A DNA stretch of 23,147 nt from a virus. Numbering within the stretch: the stretch's first letter is position 1; the number at the start of each line of letters is the position of its first letter. Under the pieces are notes generated by a model, which was not told the DNA's origin, ran no database searches, and saw only the letters and a list, made by a program, of their open reading frames with translations. Shown here piece by piece: positions 7,623 through 15,523 of the stretch. The stretch spans positions 1-23,147 of IMG/VR virus record IMGVR_UViG_3300020202_000216; one strand, written 5' to 3'. Position numbers and translations under genes: made by a program.

Positions 7623-7994
7623 ATGGACTTTGGCAAATTATCGAAGGCGATTCATACCACGAAAGCCAAATATAACGGCAATGAATTTGCCCTGCAATTC
7701 AGAGGTATAAGTCTTAAATTGCAGGAAGAGTTGAAAAAGATTGGTGGCATTGATGAAGAATCAGATGTCATCAAACTCCCGGAGTATTTGGCTATTTTCG
7801 TGGTTAGCCTGACTTCGGGAGATGATACCCACAAGCCCACGCTGGATGACTGGAAAGAGTCGGATATCAATTTTCAATCTGCCTGTTTTAAGGCTATCCA
7901 AGAGGCGATGAATCCTGACCCAAAATCTACGGCGGGGCACTCAAGCGATACTTTGAACACGGAAACCAACGCGGCGTCAACTTCCGCGAGCTAA
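7623..7994 (+). CDS. Tail assembly chaperone, gpG-like (short product)
   Basis: A 123-residue protein made without frameshifting. The N-terminal 100 residues (FALQFRGISLKLQEEL, PEYLAIFVVSLTSGDD, FQSACFKAIQEAMNPDPK) form the helical chaperone domain expected just before the tape measure gene. After residue 101 the zero-frame tail is a Ser/Thr/Ala-rich stretch of 22 residues with no fold, typical where the other frame is the conserved one. In lambda gpG coats the tape measure protein during assembly. This gene looks more A+T-rich than its neighbours. The ATG is preceded by AAAAGGA at a long spacing within a repeated ACCACGAA leader. Confidence 0.85.
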   Translation: MDFGKLSKAIHTTKAKYNGNEFALQFRGISLKLQEELKKIGGIDEESDVIKLPEYLAIFVVSLTSGDDTHKPTLDDWKESDINFQSACFKAIQEAMNPDPKSTAGHSSDTLNTETNAASTSAS

Positions 7995-8125
7995 ACATCC
8001 TGTATCTCGCGTGTGAGATGGGCGTCAATCCATCAGAGATTGAAAACGAATGGGATGTATATTGGGTGAGCCGCCTAACACAGTTCATGAACGCGCGGGC
8101 TACTGCTAAACCAAAACAGCAATAG
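7623..8125 (+). CDS. Tail assembly chaperone fusion, gpGT-like (-1 frameshift product)
   Basis: Frameshift product join(7623..7925,7925..8125), 167 residues. At C CCA AAA (7919-7925) the two tRNAs can slip back one base; reading then continues as IYGGALKRYFEHG and LNILYLACEMGVNPSEIENEWDVYW to TAG 8123-8125. The -1 frame has a TGA at 7916-7918, directly before the heptamer, so the slip can only happen at or after this site. The 66-residue extension is well structured and lacks its own ribosome site or reasonable ATG. In lambda the GT fusion recruits tail tube protein to the tape-measure-chaperone complex. Both the slippery site and the conserved layout make the call strong. Confidence 0.87.
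7919..7925 (+). promoter_or_regulatory. -1 ribosomal frameshift slippery heptamer CCCAAAA
   Basis: Fits X XXY YYZ in the chaperone reading frame (C CCA AAA). It starts one base after a stop in the -1 frame and lies 67 nt before the zero-frame stop. No strong hairpin is seen 5-9 nt downstream; a 5-bp CGCGG/CCGCG stem at 7970-7988 is probably too far to stimulate. Confidence 0.85.
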
Positions 8126-8141
8126 CCCGCTGTTTTATTTT
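8113..8141 (+). terminator. Hairpin with T tract spanning the gpGT stop codon
   Basis: AAAACAGC and GCTGTTTT make a perfect 8-bp stem around an 8-nt loop that contains the GT stop codon, followed by ATTTT. The A-rich/T-rich ends mean it could terminate in either direction or act as an attenuator. It ends 6 nt before the tape measure ATG, leaving little room for a ribosome site. Confidence 0.45.
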
Positions 8142-8147
8142 GAGCCA

Positions 8148-11100
8148 ATGGCAAAGAACCTTGAAACCTATAAGCTTGGAGTAGTGATTGACGCGAACGC
8201 GGCCAATGCGTTGCGCTCTTTCGCTGCTACCGACAAGGCCGCGTCGGGCTTGGCAAAGCGATTCAAGGAACTAGAAAAGGCTGGCGCGTCAATCACTCGT
8301 ATCGGGGCAGGATTGTCGTTGTCTATCACTGCGCCGCTCGCGCTATTGGGCAAGCGGGCGATTGAAACAGCAAAGGACTTTGACTCACTCACTCGCGGGA
8401 TGACTGCCGTAATGAAGTCATCCGAAGCAGCTACAGCAGAAATCTCCAAGCTGAAAGAAGTTGCCAAACTGCCGGGGCTGGGCTTCAAAGAGGCGATTCA
8501 AGGATCAATCAACCTACAAGCAGCGGGACTCTCGGCAGACTTGGCGCGGCGCTCGCTCGGTGCGTTCGGCAATGCGTTGGCAACGGTTGGTAAGGGCAAG
8601 GCTGAGCTTGACGGCGTAGGCTTAGCACTCTCGCAAATCTCATCAAAGGGCAAGGTCAGTGCCGAAGAGATCAACCAATTGGCAGAGCGTGTGCCGCAAA
8701 TTCGCAAGGTGATGGAGGCGGCGTTTGGCACGGCAGACACGGAAAAACTGCAAAAGCAAAAAATCACTGCCACTGACTTTATTACCAAGATCGTTGCTGA
8801 GTTAGAAAAGATGCCGAAGGTGTCAGGCGGTATTCAGAACAGTTTTGAGAATCTTTCAGACACGATAGAGCAGGCACTTATTCCGCTCGGCAATGTGTTA
8901 CTGAAAGCCATCGTGCCCGCTATCAATGTCATCACGCCTGCAATAGAAAGCCTGTCGCAAAAGTTCAGCAGTCTTTCGCCAACCACGCAAGCGGTCACGG
9001 TTGGGTTGGGAGTGTTCGCGGCAGCGTTAGGGCCAATAGTGGTTGGATTGGGCGCTGTCACGGCGGCAATTGGCACGCTGGGCGTTCCGGCTGTGGCTGC
9101 GATCACGGCATTAGGCGCAGCGGCTACAGCATTGGGCGCAGCGTGGGCAACGAACTTTGGTGGAATTCGAGAATTAACACAGCAAGCCTTTGCCGAAATG
9201 AGCAAAGCCACAAGAGAGCAGGGCGCTGTGATAGTCGGATGGTGGAAAGAAAATTTGCCGCTCATCAAGCAGACAGTGCAGACCGTGCTGAATGCAGTCA
9301 AGGCTTTCTGGTCAAAACACGGCGCTGAAGTTGTCGCAGTTATCAAAACATCCTGGCAGATACTTTCTGCGACCATTGGCACGGCAATCAAAACCGTTCT
9401 AGGTGTCATCAAGCTTGGGATGCAGGTCATCAACGGTGATTGGTCTGGCGCGTGGAAGACGCTGATTCAGACCGCACAGGCAGCGGTTGGCGGCGTTGCA
9501 AAGGTGATTGGCTTGTTCGCGCAACGCGCACACGAGCTATTTAAGTTGGCAATCGGCGGCTTGTTAGACCTGAATGCCTGGATACGGAATAAGATGATTG
9601 AGCTTGGCGTGTCCATCGTGCAAGGCGTCATTCAGGGCATCAAGAACACGGCTTCAAAACTATGGACGGCCACAAAAGAGATGGCGCTGAATGCCTATCA
9701 GTCAGCCAAAGATGCGCTTATCTCGCGTTCGCCATCGCGTTTGTTTATGAAGCTGGGCAGTGATGTGGTTGAGGGATTTTTGATTGGCATTCGCCTCAGG
9801 GAATCCGAAGTCAAAAAAGTCTTATCCGATTTGCTCAAAGAAGCCGTAACGACTGCGAAGGCGATTGCTGGGCTGTCTGACTTGCGGGTATTCCAAGCCC
9901 GCAATCGTAATCAAGACATACAAGAGCAACTTGACCGCGCGGAAGAATTATTCAAACTGCGGCGTGAACTCGGCACGATTGAAGGCGCTCCCAATATCCC
10001 AATCAGCGGCGCAATTCCCGGCAGCGATGGGCTTGTGCGCCAGCAAATCGAATTCATTAACTCTCTCAAGGGACTGAGCGAAGCGGTTAGTAGGACACGC
10101 AGCGGTGAGATCGGATTGCTACTAGGCGACATCTCGGAAGAGGCATTGCAAGTGCCAAACCTTATCCGCGAGATCACAGAAGCACTTGATGAGCAAACAC
10201 GGCAAGGCGTGAGGGCCGCAGATGTATACGAAGACATCAAAAAGGGACTTCAGGGCATCATTGACGCAGCCGAAGGGTTAACGCCAGCACAGCGGCTACA
10301 GCGGCGGATTCTTGAGTTACCGGAAGATGCGCCACCACAGCAGCGCGCAGAGTTGGAAGGCTTATTCAACCGCGCGCGTTCGGCGGAAATTCAACAAGAA
10401 AAAGAGCGCGAGCCGAAGCAGAAAAAGAAGCCCAGCTTGTTTGAACGGATGGGCATCAACATCAGCGGGCTGCGCAACGAAGAAGGTGAAATGCTCCCTG
10501 ACATGACAAGAATGCAGGGCGCTGTCGCCGGGATGAAATCGGCCTTTGAAGAAGTGAAGGCGCTAGGCGCGGAGGTTTTTAGCCAATGGTCACAGGGCGT
10601 TGGTTCAATGATTGAAAATTGGGTATTAATGGGCGAAACAGGGCCAGCAGCACTCAAGAAGATAACGGCGCAAGTCTTAGCTAGTGCAGCCGCAGAATCA
10701 GCCATTCTTGCAATAGTCGAGACTGCTAAAGGCTTCGCCACGTTATTTACAAACCCAGCAGAAAGCGCGGGCCACTTCACCGCAGCCGCGATCTTTGCAG
10801 GCGTGGCAGGAGGTGCAGCTATCGCAGGCCGCGCGCTTGCGGGTAATTCATTCAACGGCAAACAAAAATCCAACCCAAGCGAAGCAGGCTTAAACCGTGA
10901 CGTGACGAGCGAAGGCTACGCGGGCAATCGCTTCTACAGTGGGCAGGCGTTGCCGCGCGAGGCGTATATGAGCGACCGCCAGCATCAACGCACGCAAGAC
11001 TTATTGGCCGCGATCAACGACAAACTGACGCCCACCAGCGCAGACAATATGGTGCTGGCGTCGCTCAAAAAGAACGTGCGCGAAGTCGGACGCACGATGG

Positions 11101-11159
11101 TTGACGCCGTGAACGGTGATGCCTTGCTGGGCGCACGGCTGAGAGAGAGGACGGTGTAA
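8148..11159 (+). CDS. Tape measure protein
   Basis: A 1003-residue tail length-determining protein (lambda H position). Residues about 75-220 hold the recognised tape-measure N-terminal domain (LGFKEAIQGSINLQAAGLSA, SQISSKGKVSAEEINQLAER). Long helical Ala-rich stretches follow, with hydrophobic segments at about 278-335 and 842-900 that may help DNA cross the host membrane. SPSRLFMKLGSDVVEGFLIGI around residue 525 is a motif common in these proteins. No lysozyme or peptidase domain is visible. By the usual rule of about 0.15 nm per residue the tail would be near 150 nm (inference). The start has a poor ribosome site behind a hairpin, so translation may be coupled to GT termination. TAATG overlap with the next gene. 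Confidence 0.93.
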   Translation: MAKNLETYKLGVVIDANAANALRSFAATDKAASGLAKRFKELEKAGASITRIGAGLSLSITAPLALLGKRAIETAKDFDSLTRGMTAVMKSSEAATAEISKLKEVAKLPGLGFKEAIQGSINLQAAGLSADLARRSLGAFGNALATVGKGKAELDGVGLALSQISSKGKVSAEEINQLAERVPQIRKVMEAAFGTADTEKLQKQKITATDFITKIVAELEKMPKVSGGIQNSFENLSDTIEQALIPLGNVLLKAIVPAINVITPAIESLSQKFSSLSPTTQAVTVGLGVFAAALGPIVVGLGAVTAAIGTLGVPAVAAITALGAAATALGAAWATNFGGIRELTQQAFAEMSKATREQGAVIVGWWKENLPLIKQTVQTVLNAVKAFWSKHGAEVVAVIKTSWQILSATIGTAIKTVLGVIKLGMQVINGDWSGAWKTLIQTAQAAVGGVAKVIGLFAQRAHELFKLAIGGLLDLNAWIRNKMIELGVSIVQGVIQGIKNTASKLWTATKEMALNAYQSAKDALISRSPSRLFMKLGSDVVEGFLIGIRLRESEVKKVLSDLLKEAVTTAKAIAGLSDLRVFQARNRNQDIQEQLDRAEELFKLRRELGTIEGAPNIPISGAIPGSDGLVRQQIEFINSLKGLSEAVSRTRSGEIGLLLGDISEEALQVPNLIREITEALDEQTRQGVRAADVYEDIKKGLQGIIDAAEGLTPAQRLQRRILELPEDAPPQQRAELEGLFNRARSAEIQQEKEREPKQKKKPSLFERMGINISGLRNEEGEMLPDMTRMQGAVAGMKSAFEEVKALGAEVFSQWSQGVGSMIENWVLMGETGPAALKKITAQVLASAAAESAILAIVETAKGFATLFTNPAESAGHFTAAAIFAGVAGGAAIAGRALAGNSFNGKQKSNPSEAGLNRDVTSEGYAGNRFYSGQALPREAYMSDRQHQRTQDLLAAINDKLTPTSADNMVLASLKKNVREVGRTMVDAVNGDALLGARLRERTV

Positions 11160-11608
11160 TGCCATACGAAACGCTTGATGATTCTGGATTCATTTTCGAG
11201 CAAATCGGGCTACAGGCGCGGCGGCTCACGGCTAACTATGGCGACGGCTACACCGCAGGCGCGCGACTTGGCTCAGTGCAGGGCTTGCGAGCTTGGCGCG
11301 TTCGCGTTGATTGCTTGCCTGACATCCACATCGCTGGCGGCGGCGAATCGTACCCAGAGACTCGCGCGCGTTACCTGTGGGAGTTTTGGCGCAAACACAA
11401 GCTCGAATTGGACTCGGAGATTTTTATCATGCGTGACCCGTTCCCTGATGACGTGACACGCACGGCTGACAAGGTATTCGCGCGCTTTGTCGAAAACGAA
11501 CTCAACTACGGCCTTGACACTGAATATCTGTTCAATACCGGGCTGACGATTATGCAGGCCAGAGTGAAGAGTCTGGACGCGAACGATTACAACCCGCAAG
11601 AGATTTGA
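11159..11608 (+). CDS. Minor tail protein, gpM-like
   Basis: A 149-residue beta-rich protein immediately after the tape measure gene and overlapping its stop (TAATG). The RRLTANYGDGYTAGARLG segment near residue 22 matches the FGDGY-type motif of the lambda M family, followed by a strand AWRVRVDCLPD. The second half has EFWRKHKLEL, FARFVENELNYGLDTEYLF and a C-terminal strand. gpM-type proteins form the ring linking tail tube to tip. Order H-M-L is conserved here. Its TGA overlaps the next ATG (TGATG). Family assignment is by motif and position; an alternative is a distal-tail-like protein. Confidence 0.75.
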   Translation: MPYETLDDSGFIFEQIGLQARRLTANYGDGYTAGARLGSVQGLRAWRVRVDCLPDIHIAGGGESYPETRARYLWEFWRKHKLELDSEIFIMRDPFPDDVTRTADKVFARFVENELNYGLDTEYLFNTGLTIMQARVKSLDANDYNPQEI

Positions 11609-13749
11609 TGATTTGGCTGCCTGACCTAGCATCGGAAGATTTCAGCGCAATCAAGGCGCTGCAATCGCCGTTGGTGTGTGAGCTAATCCGCGTGGACTGG
11701 CCGCAGCCGGACGGCACGACTTGGTATTGCTCGACCGAAGCGGGCGAAGTCTTCGGCGCGAGCTTGCCGGATGAAGTCTCGCCATTAGAAGTCCGATTCG
11801 AGCAGGATCAGTTGCAAACGCTGCCGATTGAGGACGGCATCTCAGACAGCCACATTGACCTGAAGTTTTGGGACGGTGACGGCGCGATCCGCGCGCTACA
11901 TCGTACTCACAGTTTCGGCCATCGCGTCGAAGTCTTCTATTGGTTTCCCGAAACCGGACTATTGCTCAGCCAGTGGCACGGGCAGTTAGGCAGTCCTAAA
12001 GAAATTGGCTGGACGCACTTCACCGTGCCCGTCACCTACGGTTATCGAAGCAGCCTTCAGCCCTTACCTTCACGCGCGTTTTGGCCTAGCTGCTCTGCCA
12101 TCTTCGGCGCACTGAGAGAAACGCAGGCGGAAATTGACGAAGGCGATTGCCCCTACAACCGTCATCTGCCGGGCGGCTTGTTCGGCAATCTTAACGGCTC
12201 TGACCCGTTCACCGAATGCCCGCGCAACAGTCGAACAGTTTGCGAGGCGCGGCTTGGCGACTCCCTGAGCTATCTCGGCTTTGATACCGTGCCTGACCTG
12301 TACCCGAACGGCAAGCTCTATTCCATCGTTCGCGGCAATGAAAACAACCTCAAGCGACCGCTCAGGCGCGTCTACGGCGCGCAGTACGTTGACGATCTGG
12401 ACTTAATGGGCTACGCGGTGGACGTGAACACAAAGCATCCTGACAAGGGCTGGGTACTGTGCTTGTTCGCGGTGTGCGAAGGCCGCGTTAGCTATATCAG
12501 CGAATTCGAGATCAATAATATTTTGGTTGGATGGGAGCATCAAACCTATCGCACGGGAGAGAAGCGACAGAGCAAAACTTTCTTCAGTCCGAACGTGGGC
12601 AACTATTCCGGCACAGCTTTAGTTGTTGGCCGTATTCAGGGCAACTTTCAAAATACATCAGGCGGCGACCTCAAAGGCCGCGTGTACTGCGGCGGGGCTG
12701 ACGACATCAAGATTTACTCCGGCCCTGACACTTACACGGTAGGCTATACGACAAATCCCGCGTGGGTATTCCTTGACGCCTGGACAAATGAGCGTTGGGG
12801 GCACGCGCAAGGCCGCAACCTGCCGATTCAGGACGTGATTGACTTGGCCGCGTGGTGCAATGAAACCGTGACCACGCTGGACGCGGCAGGCGATCCGGTT
12901 GTCAGCACGCGCGCCACGTTCATCGGTCAATTGCTCGACAAGACAGCGCAGCGGCATTTCTATGACCTGTGCTTGGCGGCACGCTTTACGCTGCCATTTC
13001 CACATCGCGGGCAAACGCGAATAATGGGACTCAGTAAATGGGAAAACCTAGACCTTGCGCCCGTGTTCTCAGACCGGGGCGAAGATCGAAATATTTGCTT
13101 GGAAGACGAATCAAACGAAGGCTCACACAGCAGCGTGAAGGCGAGCCAATTGGACGCGAAAGAATTACCGTTTCGCGTGATTGTGACTTTCCGCGATGCC
13201 GCGAGCAAGAACCAAGAGCGACCGCTGATTTTTGAAGACGTTGAATTAAAGCTCAAAGCGCGGGCCGCTGGCGCAGACCCGAACAGCAGTAAAAAGTATT
13301 CGCTGCTCGGCGTGTCGGACATCGGGCAGGCTATTCGCTGCGGCAATTTGCTTTTGGACTTAGGGCCATTTGACGGCACAACCGATGACGGCGGCGGGCG
13401 CAAGAATAATTTCCGCGTCGAATTTGTGACGTGGTTTAGCCAGACGCTCGACTTGCACAAGTACAAAGTCATCAAAGTTGACTCGGCGCTGATCGAAGAT
13501 TACGGCTTCAGTTATTTCCGCATCTGCAATATGGAGCGCACGTCTGATTTGCACGTCCGCATTACAGCGCAGGCTTACCCTGAAGAGTATTACGAACAAG
13601 TAGAGTCAGAAGAGGCTGCGGATTTGTATATCCCTGGCGGCGGCTATGACCCGAATCCTGGCGGCGGCGCGGGGGACTTCCCTTACCCAATCGGGTTTGG
13701 GACTGTGGACTATACGAATGACCGAATCATTTTCAGCTTAGGAAGTTAG
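11608..13749 (+). CDS. Tail-tip protein, gpL-like N-terminus joined to a hub-like C-terminal region
   Basis: A 713-residue protein. Start at ATG 11608 (TGATG overlap); a TTG one codon earlier is less likely. Residues about 1-230 resemble lambda gpL: FEQDQLQTLPIEDGISD, HRVEVFYWFPETGLLLSQWHGQLG, then four Cys at 162, 181, 204 and 212 ahead of GDSLSYLGF. Lambda gpL binds a 4Fe-4S cluster with four Cys near its C-terminus, and the last two gaps (22 and 7 residues) are very close. The remaining 480 residues include a HFYDLCLAARFTLPF stretch and an ending FSYFRICNMERTSDLHVRIT.AQAY, as in phage hub (J-like) proteins. The very C-terminus is Gly/Pro-rich. The fusion interpretation is inference. Confidence 0.72.
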   Translation: MIWLPDLASEDFSAIKALQSPLVCELIRVDWPQPDGTTWYCSTEAGEVFGASLPDEVSPLEVRFEQDQLQTLPIEDGISDSHIDLKFWDGDGAIRALHRTHSFGHRVEVFYWFPETGLLLSQWHGQLGSPKEIGWTHFTVPVTYGYRSSLQPLPSRAFWPSCSAIFGALRETQAEIDEGDCPYNRHLPGGLFGNLNGSDPFTECPRNSRTVCEARLGDSLSYLGFDTVPDLYPNGKLYSIVRGNENNLKRPLRRVYGAQYVDDLDLMGYAVDVNTKHPDKGWVLCLFAVCEGRVSYISEFEINNILVGWEHQTYRTGEKRQSKTFFSPNVGNYSGTALVVGRIQGNFQNTSGGDLKGRVYCGGADDIKIYSGPDTYTVGYTTNPAWVFLDAWTNERWGHAQGRNLPIQDVIDLAAWCNETVTTLDAAGDPVVSTRATFIGQLLDKTAQRHFYDLCLAARFTLPFPHRGQTRIMGLSKWENLDLAPVFSDRGEDRNICLEDESNEGSHSSVKASQLDAKELPFRVIVTFRDAASKNQERPLIFEDVELKLKARAAGADPNSSKKYSLLGVSDIGQAIRCGNLLLDLGPFDGTTDDGGGRKNNFRVEFVTWFSQTLDLHKYKVIKVDSALIEDYGFSYFRICNMERTSDLHVRITAQAYPEEYYEQVESEEAADLYIPGGGYDPNPGGGAGDFPYPIGFGTVDYTNDRIIFSLGS

Positions 13750-13751
13750 TT

Positions 13752-13931
13752 ATGCGAATCAACCTGCAACTTGAATCCGACATTGAGTATTTAGACGAGA
13801 AATGCCGTGACGAGTTGAATGCTTTTATTGCCAAACTGAAGAAGCGTCAAGACCGTGAATATTGGGCGTTTATTCGTCGCACGGCGAAAGAGGTTAAAAA
13901 GTGGCCTGCGTGGAAAAGAGGCGATGCGTAA
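13752..13931 (+). CDS. 59-aa charged small phage protein
   Basis: Read by hand: ATG 13752, stop TAA 13929-13931. The ribosome site AGGAAG lies 6-7 nt upstream and overlaps the end of the tail-tip gene; only 2 nt separate the two genes. The product starts MRINLQLESDIEYLDEKC and ends AKEVKKWPAWKRGDA, mostly helical and rich in Lys/Arg/Glu. I recognise the ending ...EVxxWPxWKRG from short proteins in similar phages but know no function. Codon use matches neighbours. It is followed 3 nt later by the next gene. Confidence 0.68.
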   Translation: MRINLQLESDIEYLDEKCRDELNAFIAKLKKRQDREYWAFIRRTAKEVKKWPAWKRGDA

Positions 13932-13934
13932 TTT

Positions 13935-14195
13935 ATGCCAAGTAACTATCAAGGCTTTCGCGTTGATTACAACAAAGAGGATGGCACTGAGCCTGTCGCG
14001 TTCCCGTCGCAAACCGTCAAAGTGCGCGACGTGACGAACAGCGCAGACCTTGCAGACCTGACCGCTGACGGCAGCGGCGACGTTGCGAGCGGCACGCTGG
14101 ACGTGGCAGTTGGAACCACGATCAGATTTTATTTTCAAGTCACAAGTGGTACGCACAAAGGCGTGTCTGCTTTCAAGGAAATCGTCACAACGTAA
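13935..14195 (+). CDS. Small phage protein of unknown function (86 aa), beta-rich
   Basis: An 86-residue protein with alternating strands (FRVDYNKEDG, QTVKVRDVTNSADLADLTADG, GTTIRFYFQVTSG). The D-x-D-G turn and short beta repeats look like a small carboxypeptidase-regulatory/Ig-like fold as used in tail decorations, but no family is identified. It has no membrane segment or Cys. Weak ribosome site; translation may be carried over from the 59-residue gene. TAATG overlap with the next gene. Position after the tail-tip gene suggests a tail-associated protein. Confidence 0.65.
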   Translation: MPSNYQGFRVDYNKEDGTEPVAFPSQTVKVRDVTNSADLADLTADGSGDVASGTLDVAVGTTIRFYFQVTSGTHKGVSAFKEIVTT

Positions 14196-14413
14196 TGGCT
14201 GCAAAAGTAAAAATCATCCATTGGTTAATTTGGAAGCTAAGCAACGCAATAGCACGACTTGGATGCTGGCTGAACGGCTATCACATCGCAGCAAAGACAG
14301 AGAGCTACACCGTCAAAGGTGAACGGATCACATATCGTTGCTGTCTTTGCTGTGGGCTTTGGCGCAGCGCGTGGAGACTGCCAAATCATCCGTTGGTAAA
14401 AGAACATGGCTGA
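14195..14413 (+). CDS. Small Cys-rich protein (72 aa), unknown function
   Basis: A 72-residue, Trp- and Cys-rich basic protein: HWLIWKLSNAIARLGCWLNGY, then YRCCLCCGLWRSAW and NHPLVKE. The CCLCC cluster (residues about 48-52) could bind metal as a short zinc-ribbon-like knuckle, with Cys24 or nearby His as further ligands. ATG overlaps the upstream TAA (TAATG) and its end overlaps the next ATG by 8 nt, both supporting real translation. An overlapping frame at 14083-14322 is a shadow. Function unknown; a tail-assembly or regulatory role cannot be chosen. Confidence 0.6.
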   Translation: MAAKVKIIHWLIWKLSNAIARLGCWLNGYHIAAKTESYTVKGERITYRCCLCCGLWRSAWRLPNHPLVKEHG

Positions 14414-15044
14414 CCTGACCGCAAAAAAGTGCCGGGGCATCAACCTGCAAGCCCGCGATTGCAGCAAAGCGCGCTGGTATCCTGACCCGACTGCGCCCGC
14501 CGCTTGGGTTGAAGTGTGGGCAGTGGACACTGACAAGCCCGTGACCTTTGAACACGCGACACTCATTGGCCGCTACGCGCCGGGCCAGCAGGACATTGCC
14601 ATTGACTACAACCCTGCGACTGACCGCTACAAGGAACTGCGCGCCGTGACCTATTCGGCGGCGGGCGTACCCAACGTGCGCTACTTGGACGACGCGCCAG
14701 CCGTGACGGTGCTGTTCTCGCGCTTGGGCGACCCGGCAGTTATCGCGCAGACCAGTTACGACCCGCTGAATATTTCAATTTCCATCACTGGGTTTTCTGA
14801 ATTCACGACCGCGATGCACTTGCAGGAAGCGACGGATTCAGGATTCACCAGCCTAATCACGGATTTCGTTTTCACGGGCGCTGCCGCCACATCTACGAGT
14901 TGGTGGTTTTCGCGTTCAAGTTCGCCGGGGCAGCCCAGCGAAACGCGCTACGTGCGCGTGCGGCATTCGTCAACCGGGGCAAGCGGCCCCTGGACGGATT
15001 GGAGTAATGAGTTGGCGATATTCTTCTACGAGGAACCCCTATAA
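14406..15044 (+). CDS. Putative tail protein with fibronectin-III-like part
   Basis: A 212-residue protein. Residues about 25-110 (WVEVWAVDTDKPVTFEHATLIGRY, DRYKELRAVTYSAAGVPNVRYL) look like a beta-sandwich. Residues about 120-205 (ISITGFSEFTTAMHLQEATD, ETRYVRVRHSSTGASGPWTDWSNE) match a fibronectin-III-like module, whose final W-S-N-E turn is typical. Such modules decorate tail tips and fibres. It has no signal peptide, unlike the fibres downstream. It is the last gene before the lysis genes. Family not recognised; the tail assignment comes from place and module type. Confidence 0.62.
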   Translation: MADLTAKKCRGINLQARDCSKARWYPDPTAPAAWVEVWAVDTDKPVTFEHATLIGRYAPGQQDIAIDYNPATDRYKELRAVTYSAAGVPNVRYLDDAPAVTVLFSRLGDPAVIAQTSYDPLNISISITGFSEFTTAMHLQEATDSGFTSLITDFVFTGAAATSTSWWFSRSSSPGQPSETRYVRVRHSSTGASGPWTDWSNELAIFFYEEPL

Positions 15045-15085
15045 CAGAGAAATCAAGCGCGGCCAGAACGGACAATGTTACGCCT

Positions 15086-15523
15086 ATGGGAGTCAATGCC
15101 GAAGGACTGGCAATCATCAAGCAACACGAAGGGCTACGGCTCACTGCCTATTACTGTCCGGCTGGCGTGCTGACGATTGGCTACGGGCACACAGGCAGCG
15201 ATGTAACGCCGGGCCGGCGCATTGACGAGGCTACGGCGGAGGCGCTGCTGATTGGCGACGTGGCGAGATTTGAGCAGGTTGTACGCGAGTCGGTGAAAGT
15301 GCCGCTCAACGAAAACCAGTTCAGCGCGTTGGTCAGTTTTGTTTACAACATCGGGCCGGGCGCGTTTCAAAAATCATCACTGCTGCGCTTCCTGAATCTC
15401 GGTGAATACACCGTAGCGGCCAACCAGTTCGGCAATTGGGTATTCGCGGGTAAGAGGCGATTGGCAGGGCTTGAGAAGCGGCGCGCGGCTGAGAAGGCTT
15501 TATTTCTAAAGGCGAAACAATGA
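15086..15523 (+). CDS. Endolysin, GH24 lysozyme (T4/P21 type) with Glu-Cys-Thr triad
   Basis: A 145-residue muramidase that cuts peptidoglycan at the end of infection. The catalytic Glu15 in KQHEGLRL is followed by Cys24 and Thr30 (spacing E-x8-C-x5-T), a known variant of the E-x8-D-x5-T triad. GYGHT (residues 32-36), the QFSALVSFVYNIGPGAFQKSSLL stretch and NWVFAGKRRLAGLEKRR are classic GH24 features. There is no SAR or signal peptide, so it needs a holin or a partner to reach the wall. The ribosome site is poor; no earlier in-frame start exists after the upstream stop. Its TGA overlaps the next ATG (ATGA). Confidence 0.93.
   Translation: MGVNAEGLAIIKQHEGLRLTAYYCPAGVLTIGYGHTGSDVTPGRRIDEATAEALLIGDVARFEQVVRESVKVPLNENQFSALVSFVYNIGPGAFQKSSLLRFLNLGEYTVAANQFGNWVFAGKRRLAGLEKRRAAEKALFLKAKQ

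Noticed and set aside
8834-9433. 199-codon antisense frame within the tape measure gene
   Set aside because: Its sequence is a low-complexity Ala/Pro/Thr mirror of the Ala/Gly/Val-rich + strand coding region.
11605-11607. TTG start one codon before the tail-tip ATG
   Set aside because: ATG 11608 overlaps the upstream stop in the usual TGATG manner and is the simpler start.
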